From CAZLGC01 sp964559275 (GTDB taxonomy: Bacteria > Patescibacteriota > CALEFQ01): a stretch of 16,304 nt of DNA. The DNA is taken from positions 1 to 16,304 of the forward strand of contig CAZLGC010000021.1 in NCBI GenBank assembly GCA_964559275.1, read 5' to 3'. Every line of letters starts with the position of its first letter. Positions within the stretch are counted from its first letter, which is position 1. Shown one piece after another: positions 10,689 through 16,304 of this stretch. Both the position numbers and the translations under genes were made by a program. The notes below the pieces were generated by a model that saw only the letters and a list, made by a program, of their open reading frames with translations, did not search any database and was not told the DNA's origin.

Positions 10689-12259
10689 TATTTCAGAGAA
10701 AATGTAATTTCAAACTCGATGATACTCTTTTCCCCTGTGGAGAGATTGGAAAGCGGATTCTCGACATCACTGATACCGTCGATTTGCTTGAGATTATCAC
10801 CAAAGGTTATTACTTCTTCCCGACTATTAGCGGTCCCAAGTACGCGGCTCGGTTCATCATCAGATAAAGACAGACGGGTCACCTGTACTCCCGGCGGGGT
10901 TGCTTGATCAATCGCCGACACAATCTCGCTCCAGTGATTTTGTTCCAAACTAATTTTGGTAATAGCATCCAAATCTGAGTTTATCAATTCAATCTGCTGT
11001 TCAACCTCGACCTGGGCCGGTGATTTCTCCAAAGACTCTGATTCAATCTTTTTTTCCAGCCTTTCCGTATCAGTCTGTAAATAGAACCAGAGCGCAAAAG
11101 ACCCACCGATAATGAGAATACCTACTATAATAGTTGTAACCAGCAGCAGCCTCATTCCTCGCCTCAGCCCCCTGCTCAAAAAATTCTCCTGCAACGACTG
11201 CGATATCAAGTTAAGTTCCTGGGTCACAGGATCATCTTCAGCCGCTCTCTCCCCTAGTCCGAGGACTGTACCGTAGACCAAGCTTTTTCCCGTCACCAAT
11301 TTTTGTGACTTCTGGCTCAGTCTTCTCAGTACATTTGCCATTTCTACTTTGACATCCAGCTTTAGCTGTAGATATTCAGGCAAGCCTTTCATCAGAGAAG
11401 CTCCGCCGGCCAGGATGACCTTATCGATCGGAACCTGACCTTTTTTCCTGTTATTGTAAAAATCTATTGTCCGTCTTATCTCCTGAGCAATACTGTCAAC
11501 TGTCGGGCAAACAACTGGTCGCATTCCCTTTTCGTCTTCCGATTTGGAAAGATCGACCTGGCGCTTCATCTGTTCCGCTTTTTCTAGATCTACCCCCTGG
11601 TCTTTTGAAATCTCCTCCGTGCAAACATCCCCTCCGACATTCAAGCCCGATGTGAAAGTTACTAGACCTTGTTGATATACCGAAAGTGAGGTGCTCTGGG
11701 CACTAAAATCAACGATCAAAGTTCCGCCGGTTGTAGAAAGTTGTCCTCCCACCGCCCGAGCCAGCGCCTTTGATTCCATATCGAAAGCAACGACTTTGAT
11801 ACCGATTTTAGCCAGCATTGATTCGTATTTGCCCAGGATTTCCCTGGAAGCGGCGGCAGCCAGAACTATACCCTGTCCGTCCGGAGACTGGGCTGACTCC
11901 CAGTCCCAATACATTTCGCTGATGTCTTCGGAGATGTTGGCCGCCAGCTCCCATTTGACCACCTCTGTCATTTTCTCCTCGGAAACCTGGGGCGGTTTCA
12001 TGGAATGCAAAAATACTTTTTGCTCAGGAACACAAACGACCGCCATCCGCGCGCGAATGGGACGCGGCTTAGTAGCCCCCAACAAATCTTTGATAGCGGT
12101 TGCCAATGCCTCTTCATCCTTTATCTCCCAATTGCGAACCGCGCCATCCGGAACCGGTGCTTCACCGATAGCCGTAATTGAAAACACGCCACCGGACATC
12201 TTGCCTTCGATGACTTTGATAGATTTATCACCAATGTCTAGACCAAAAACTCCTTGCAT
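10688..12259 (-). CDS. PilM-PilN fusion, type IV pilus assembly
   Basis: Residues 1-345 are PilM, the cytoplasmic actin-like protein: GLDIGDKSIKVIEG (phosphate 1), LIVDFSAQSTSLSVYQQG (181-198, phosphate 2), and VILAGGASLMKGLPEYL (281-297, adenosine site). Residues about 346-523 are PilN: the QELNLIS motif (347-353), which in separate proteins sits in the PilN tail and docks into PilM, then a membrane helix (370-394), a coiled coil (400-436) and an alpha/beta domain ending EFEITFSL. The two are normally separate genes that bind through this peptide, so the fusion keeps the contact in cis. No internal start or frameshift is seen. There is no ribosome binding site. An extended -10 places the transcription start at the ATG. 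Confidence 0.93.
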   Translation of the reverse strand: MQGVFGLDIGDKSIKVIEGKMSGGVFSITAIGEAPVPDGAVRNWEIKDEEALATAIKDLLGATKPRPIRARMAVVCVPEQKVFLHSMKPPQVSEEKMTEVVKWELAANISEDISEMYWDWESAQSPDGQGIVLAAAASREILGKYESMLAKIGIKVVAFDMESKALARAVGGQLSTTGGTLIVDFSAQSTSLSVYQQGLVTFTSGLNVGGDVCTEEISKDQGVDLEKAEQMKRQVDLSKSEDEKGMRPVVCPTVDSIAQEIRRTIDFYNNRKKGQVPIDKVILAGGASLMKGLPEYLQLKLDVKVEMANVLRRLSQKSQKLVTGKSLVYGTVLGLGERAAEDDPVTQELNLISQSLQENFLSRGLRRGMRLLLVTTIIVGILIIGGSFALWFYLQTDTERLEKKIESESLEKSPAQVEVEQQIELINSDLDAITKISLEQNHWSEIVSAIDQATPPGVQVTRLSLSDDEPSRVLGTANSREEVITFGDNLKQIDGISDVENPLSNLSTGEKSIIEFEITFSLK

Positions 12260-12266
12260 AGAGCAA

Positions 12267-12295
12267 ATTATATCACACTACGGCTCGATTTCGAA
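12267..12295 (-). promoter_or_regulatory. Internal extended -10 promoter, leaderless pilM-pilN
   Basis: TATAAT (12272-12267) preceded by TGA gives an extended -10; the -35 position (12295-12290) reads TTCGAA, a poor match. The predicted start falls at 12259-12260, the first base of the fusion gene. Confidence 0.5.
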
Positions 12296-12676
12296 AACAT
12301 CCACTAACCCGGTATCGGAATACTGAATCGCCCTGAGCTGCCTGGTAACAGTTGCCTTGGTACCAATGGTATCGATCTGCAAGCCATCGTCGGTTTCATC
12401 GATGGTGGTGGCGACTGCCACGTCATTTAGATAAGTCGGGTCATTCTCTGTGTAGGGCATCGGCGCCGGCGGCCAGGAGGGGTCTTTTTTTATGCGTATC
12501 AGGATATCATTCATCTTCGCTTCCGTCGCCGTAAAAACCTCATTACCTTTAGCAGCTTCATCCGTCATTTTGTATTCACTCAGAGACATCGCCGCTACCG
12601 CGGTCGCAATTATAAGACCTATTACCGCTAGCGCCGTAATTCCGATAATCGCCGCTTGTCCCCGTTGTTTTCTCAT
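12278..12676 (-). CDS. PilX-like pilus assembly protein
   Basis: The 132-residue protein opens MRKQRGQAAIIGITALAVIG, a basic start and hydrophobic helix (7-30) ending in SLSEYKM, close to the N-terminal domain of PilX-type pilus assembly proteins. It has G-Q rather than the G-F-x-x-x-E prepilin cleavage motif. Helical ATEAKMNDILIRIKKDP follows, then a beta-rich C-terminal part. Its ATG overlaps the stop codon of the upstream minor pilin (TAATG), so the two are translationally coupled. It probably joins the minor pilins at the pilus tip. PilX is the best reading but the C-terminal part is not diagnostic. Confidence 0.72.
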   Translation of the reverse strand: MRKQRGQAAIIGITALAVIGLIIATAVAAMSLSEYKMTDEAAKGNEVFTATEAKMNDILIRIKKDPSWPPAPMPYTENDPTYLNDVAVATTIDETDDGLQIDTIGTKATVTRQLRAIQYSDTGLVDVFEIEP

Positions 12677-13167
12677 TATTGTTTTCTGACGGTAATAATA
12701 GTACTTATATCGGTACTGGCATTACTGTCCCCTTGTGACTCTACTTCCAGATCAACACCTACTGAAGGAGGTGAATCATCCGGATCCAGGGTTTCCAGCT
12801 CAAATTGGCTGACATTGACATCATCAGTCGTAATCTGGGTGGAAAAGCCGTTTCTTTCCAGGAACATTCCCTGTCCGGAACCAACCGGAGCCAGATAAAA
12901 ACGCACGCTACCGGACGGTGTCTGCAGAGTTATCTCGTTAGCCTGGAAAGGTGGCTCAACCGTATTGGCCCAGCGAATTTCATACTGGAGGCGTTCCATT
13001 ATAAATCGAGCATTCTGCTGGGTTTCCCGGTTTCCCTGCTCGGCGCGATTAGATTTTATGATGTCTACAGTGAAAACCGCCACCACTGTCACGGCTGATA
13101 TCAGAATAGCAATATAAACCAAAAGCTCGATCAGACTGAACCCAGATTGTTTAGTTATTTTTTTCAT
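12676..13167 (-). CDS. Type IV minor prepilin (PilW/PulJ-like)
   Basis: The leader MKKITKQSG precedes the mature start FSLIELLVYIAI: prepilin peptidase would cut G-F, with Glu at position +5. The hydrophobic alpha-1 helix runs to about residue 30. The globular part (RFIMERLQYEIRWANTV, then strands around LQTPSGSVRFYL) has the PilW/PulJ pattern. I start at 13167, 1 bp after the upstream stop, because this gives the short leader usual for the class. An alternative ATG at 13191 adds MKGNVDHK and overlaps the previous gene. It lies between a large pilin-adhesin and the PilX-like gene, the standard minor-pilin arrangement. Confidence 0.9.
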   Translation of the reverse strand: MKKITKQSGFSLIELLVYIAILISAVTVVAVFTVDIIKSNRAEQGNRETQQNARFIMERLQYEIRWANTVEPPFQANEITLQTPSGSVRFYLAPVGSGQGMFLERNGFSTQITTDDVNVSQFELETLDPDDSPPSVGVDLEVESQGDSNASTDISTIITVRKQ

Positions 13168-13168
13168 C

Positions 13169-15091
13169 TTATGATCCACATTCCCCTTCATAGGCTACGA
13201 CCACTTCGTCCAAAAATACCGGTTGAGTGCCGTCGCTTACCAAGAAAGCCCGTACTGAAATTGAACCACCAGCAGGAAAAGTAGCAATATTGTTATCTAT
13301 ATCTTCTTCTAGGCTATAATCAGTGTCACCGGCTACGCTCCAGGTGCCGCCGCCGGCATTCCAGTAATACCAGGTAACGCCGTTGTCGTTGCTGAGCTGA
13401 TAATAGACTGAGCCGGTGCCGGAATTATCGGCGGCAAAGGCATACCAGTTGGTAAGTGAGGTTATAGTATGAGCGGTATTAGGCATGATCGACGGACTGT
13501 CGGAGGCATATCCTTCAATAGCGTTGCCGTCATTGTCAGTTTGACGGAAGTCATCAACTGCATACCAGCCCTCGGTGGCATCCGTAGAATTATCTACTAC
13601 ATTCAGATATACCTGCTGGTTGGGATAAGCTGATAAGTCCCAAATAACATCCTGCCAATTGGAATCGTTGGGAGCGTTTACCCGTATCAGCTCTTCATTA
13701 TCACTGGCTCTCATCAAAGCCACGTAATTATTATATTCCGGATCGGCGCCGTCATCTATAACCTCAATATCGTCAAAATCTGTTGAGGATTGAGCAGCAA
13801 AGCCAACGGAACCGGTCAGCAAACGATCGTCAGTGATATCAAAATTCCAGGATCCCGGCTCCGGATCTGTCGCTAACCAGTACTTCGCCCGGAGTGAATC
13901 TCCGTCGACGGATATCTTGACGTTGTACCACTGGCCAGCAGTAGGTGTGAATGTCTCACTGGACGTCCCCTGAGCATCAACCCAGTTACCCCCGACCCGG
14001 CCGCGGATACGGGCCTCACCGCTTTCAAAAATCAGGCGCCAGAAATTATCGTCATCCTGGTAGCGGAAAATAATACCGTGCTGATCGTAAGTATTGGGAC
14101 GAAAACTGGCGGTCACTGTATAGTCATCCCAGCCGGTGTCCCCTCTTTGCGTCTGGCTGTAACTAGCACTGTTATAGCGATAGACGTAATCCCCGCCGTC
14201 ATCGTAGACACTCCAGTTGGTGCCGGCGTCCCAGGTATGCTGCCAACCGGAAGCTTCGCCATTTTGAAAATCGTCAAGCAGCAATATCGCCTGACCGTAA
14301 CCCTGGTGCCGGAAACGAAGCTGCTGGCCAGCCGAAGTGAAAACGCTCTGATTACTAATCACCCCAATACGGTCAGGATTAGCTTCGGTACTGGCCACAA
14401 AATTACCGCCGTCGTCTACCACCTCCCAGGCATCACCGCTAGTATCCCAGTTAGTAAAATCACCGGTAGCAAAGTTGCCATTGGGGATGGCTTCCGCTGT
14501 CCGGTCAATCAGGCCGACCTGTCCCCCGGTAACCTCAACTTTGTTGGTATCATAAGAATACTGTGATCCGAAAATATAAGGCCAGCGCGCGTAGCAAACC
14601 TGCCAGTTGGTCAGATATTCTTGGATGGTAACCGAACGGCTAGTGCCGTTGTCTTCCTCCCAATTGATGGTAGCAGAAACCAGGCGCGAGTCAGGATCAG
14701 CTGGGTCAACCCCGCCGCAGGCAACAATCTCATTATTGGTATCACGACAAACCTGTTCGAATGTGACCAGCCTGGTGAACATGCCAATCTCTTCGCCGGC
14801 CGGATCAGCCACCATAGTCCAGTTGTTTGTCCCGGCCTCCACCCGGTAGACCGTCCCGTCGGTAGCGTAGCCCGCCAGGGTCGACCAGTCATTATCCTTG
14901 ATGCTGATCGCTGCCTCAATCGCCCCGTCCGCCAGGCTAGTCGCTTGCCAGAAATGCTCGCTCCAGCGGGTGTATTTCATTGACTGCACCAACAGCCCGA
15001 TGATACCGCTCACTATGATTGTCGAAATACCCAAAGCCACGATTACCTCGATAATCGAAAATCCCCTTTGGTTTTTGCGAACATTGCGCAT
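13169..15091 (-). CDS. Large pilin-adhesin: prepilin N-terminus with nested lectin-like domains
   Basis: The protein opens MRNVRKNQRG then FSIIEVIVAL, a type IV prepilin cleavage site with Glu+5 and an alpha-1 helix, but it has 640 residues where minor pilins have 150-250. After a pilin-like part with Cys residues (to about 185), residues about 200-270 (IPNGNFATGDFTNWDTSG) look like the first half of a CBM/MAM-type jelly roll. Residues about 280-455 (FQNGEASGWQHTWDAG to FDDIEVIDDG) form a complete concanavalin-like lectin/LamG-type domain. Residues 465-530 (NYVALMRASDNEELIRV to GWYAVDDFRQ) look like the second half of the jelly roll. A third beta domain follows (YYQLSNDNGVTWYYW to DEVVVAYE). 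A tip adhesin that binds glycans is inferred. Confidence 0.85.
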   Translation of the reverse strand: MRNVRKNQRGFSIIEVIVALGISTIIVSGIIGLLVQSMKYTRWSEHFWQATSLADGAIEAAISIKDNDWSTLAGYATDGTVYRVEAGTNNWTMVADPAGEEIGMFTRLVTFEQVCRDTNNEIVACGGVDPADPDSRLVSATINWEEDNGTSRSVTIQEYLTNWQVCYARWPYIFGSQYSYDTNKVEVTGGQVGLIDRTAEAIPNGNFATGDFTNWDTSGDAWEVVDDGGNFVASTEANPDRIGVISNQSVFTSAGQQLRFRHQGYGQAILLLDDFQNGEASGWQHTWDAGTNWSVYDDGGDYVYRYNSASYSQTQRGDTGWDDYTVTASFRPNTYDQHGIIFRYQDDDNFWRLIFESGEARIRGRVGGNWVDAQGTSSETFTPTAGQWYNVKISVDGDSLRAKYWLATDPEPGSWNFDITDDRLLTGSVGFAAQSSTDFDDIEVIDDGADPEYNNYVALMRASDNEELIRVNAPNDSNWQDVIWDLSAYPNQQVYLNVVDNSTDATEGWYAVDDFRQTDNDGNAIEGYASDSPSIMPNTAHTITSLTNWYAFAADNSGTGSVYYQLSNDNGVTWYYWNAGGGTWSVAGDTDYSLEEDIDNNIATFPAGGSISVRAFLVSDGTQPVFLDEVVVAYEGECGS

Positions 15092-15093
15092 TA

Positions 15094-15510
15094 TTAAATT
15101 TCGACAGTTAGTTCGTAAAGTTCATCATCCACGCCATCGTCATCCGCCATGAATTCTCGCCCCTGATCACCAAGTTTCACCGTCACTAGGGCTTCAGTAT
15201 CCGAAATTTTCTCGTAATTTACATCGGCGTACTCCTCCTCAAGATATTCGGGCACCACCGCGGAAACTGTCTCCGGCAAGCTACCTTTATCCAGGCCGTA
15301 TCTTTCCACGGCCACCATCGTATCAACGGCGTGCAGCATAATTTCCTCATCGCTTTCTATCATTGTCTGCACTACGTCTTCTTTGTCTAAATCAGGCACA
15401 GGGTTACGAACCGGGTTGGCCTGAAACCAATTCAGCCCCAGCCAGATATACAAAAGTACCGGGACTGTTATTAATAAAATTAGGATTAATATCCAGTAAC
15501 CAATTTTCAT
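15094..15510 (-). CDS. Small membrane-anchored protein in the pilus operon
   Basis: I start at 15510 because MKIGYWILILILLITVPVLL is a clear anchor. The longer frame to 15546 overlaps the previous gene. The 138-residue protein has one membrane helix (4-26) and an acidic, soluble outer part. The segment VERYGLDKGSLPETVSAVVPEYLEEEYADV recalls the 'yg...g.lP.tl..l.p.yl' stretch of pilins and pseudopilins, followed by paired strands (TEALVTVKLG, ELYELTVEI), but no prepilin cleavage motif is present. It lies 2 bp before the pilin-adhesin and 4 bp after the beta-helix gene. It may be a pilin-related subunit or chaperone; no family is assigned. Confidence 0.75.
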   Translation of the reverse strand: MKIGYWILILILLITVPVLLYIWLGLNWFQANPVRNPVPDLDKEDVVQTMIESDEEIMLHAVDTMVAVERYGLDKGSLPETVSAVVPEYLEEEYADVNYEKISDTEALVTVKLGDQGREFMADDDGVDDELYELTVEI

Positions 15511-15514
15511 AAAT

Positions 15515-16304
15515 TTAAGGAGTATAAGGATAAGCCCCCATATCACTACGCGATCCGTCAGGATCGTTATAGAACGGATCCGGATCCCCGGTATCGATAC
15601 ACGGTGACGTCGCCTGGAGATGGAAATCAGAGCCCGGTGTTACGAAGAGCGGATCAGCCGAGATAGAATTAGTACCGGCATAAGTGGCTCCCTGGCCGCT
15701 GTAATTATTGGTATTACCCCAGACATCGGCATAATCATTGTTCAGATTGGCATTACCATTGGAAACAGTGAAGCCGTTCTGGTTGTTAGTGATGATATTG
15801 TTTCGCAATTTTGTCACCCCATCGAACCTGACCAAATAAATCCCATACCCGCTGCCGTTACCGTAAATCGTGTTGTTGTAAATATGAGTGACGTCATCGG
15901 ATCTAGTACTGTATATGTTATCAGTATTACCTGAGAAGACATTATGATGAACCGTTAGATTATCTGGTCGATTGAAATAGAGAACCCAGTTGCCGGTATT
16001 ATCCTCGAATTCGTTGTCATAAACTTCGGTGCCGTCTATACGAGTGAAATAATTAGTATCTGAGTTATCGTGAATATTATTGTCATGAACAATGCTATCA
16101 TCGTCACCATTGAAATATAGAGCATGAGCAGTATTGTAAATCTCATTGCTATATATCTGATGCAAGTTGCCACCATTGATATATATTCCGTAGTCTCCGG
16201 TAATATCATAGATAGTCAAATCGTGGAATAAGTTCTGATTATTACCCTGGTCGTACACAGCTCTATTGGTGAGATCATGGATAGTAAGATTGTAAAAATC
16301 GTTA
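15515..16304 (-). CDS. Parallel beta-helix surface protein, 5' end outside the window
   Basis: The frame is open to the window edge, so the N-terminus is missing; the first visible residues are NDFYNLTIHDLTNRAVYDQG. At least eight turns of about 22-25 residues follow, each with an N-x-I/V-x-x-N-x-I/V core (LHQIYSNEIYNTAHALYFNG; LTVHHNVFSGN; HIYNNTIYGN; KLRNNIITNNQNGF), the right-handed PbH1 pattern of pectate lyase-like and NosD-like proteins. The C-terminus (SADPLFVTPGSDFHL, then SPCIDTGDP and DMGAYPYTP) is the usual closing cap of secreted beta-helix proteins in uncultivated bacteria. No catalytic residues can be assigned and no anchor is visible. It is the first visible gene of the pilus operon, 4 bp before the next start. 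Confidence 0.88.
   Translation of the reverse strand, partial: NDFYNLTIHDLTNRAVYDQGNNQNLFHDLTIYDITGDYGIYINGGNLHQIYSNEIYNTAHALYFNGDDDSIVHDNNIHDNSDTNYFTRIDGTEVYDNEFEDNTGNWVLYFNRPDNLTVHHNVFSGNTDNIYSTRSDDVTHIYNNTIYGNGSGYGIYLVRFDGVTKLRNNIITNNQNGFTVSNGNANLNNDYADVWGNTNNYSGQGATYAGTNSISADPLFVTPGSDFHLQATSPCIDTGDPDPFYNDPDGSRSDMGAYPYTP

Noticed and set aside
1..16304. CRISPR array or defence system
   Set aside because: No regularly spaced direct repeats and no Cas, restriction or other recognised defence protein were seen. The Gam-like protein is the only phage-related similarity.

Overview
The window looks like a chromosome segment from a Candidate Phyla Radiation (Patescibacteria-type) bacterium. This is an inference from gene content: compact, tightly coupled genes, many starts without a Shine-Dalgarno sequence, a type IV pilus operon with a PilM-PilN fusion, a TrpR/YerC-like regulator, a lone M29 aminopeptidase and a short ferredoxin. 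No rRNA or taxonomic marker protein is present to fix the lineage. GC content is moderate.

Left part (1-6164, all on the minus strand). From right to left: an M29-type aminopeptidase; a TrpR-like regulator with a 26-bp dyad upstream; a large membrane protein with a proline-rich tail; a DsbA-fold protein with a CxxS active site; and a Mu-Gam-like protein. Next comes a strong promoter driving an RNA leader with a T-box antiterminator/terminator. The leader is followed within a few bases by a tRNA-Leu(CAG) gene, then a structured repeat and a Ham1/RdgB-family gene that appears shortened at its 3' end.

Central part (6165-8904). On the minus strand there are two short transcription units missed by ordinary ORF calling: a 33-codon membrane micropeptide with promoter, strong ribosome binding site and terminator, and a roughly 170-nt structured RNA with its own promoter and terminator. 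On the plus strand lies the trans-translation and translation cluster smpB - ssrA (tmRNA) - structured repeat - infC - rpmI - rplT, closed by a bidirectional terminator. The promoter of smpB implies a leaderless mRNA. The structured repeat after tmRNA is homologous to the one after tRNA-Leu. The two copies differ in sequence but keep base pairing, and each starts immediately after the encoded CCA end.

Right part (8917-16304, all on the minus strand). This is a long, overlapping type IV pilus/surface operon. In transcription order it holds: a secreted parallel beta-helix protein (5' end outside the window); a small anchored protein; a 640-residue pilin-adhesin with an apparently nested lectin-like domain; a minor pilin; a PilX-like protein; a PilM-PilN fusion; PilO; a 100-residue membrane protein; a membrane-anchored PsbP/DcrB-like protein; and a [4Fe-4S] ferredoxin.

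The observations most worth following up are the T-box leader placed directly before a tRNA gene, and the paired covarying hairpin elements at the 3' ends of tRNA-Leu and tmRNA, the second of which contains the infC start region.
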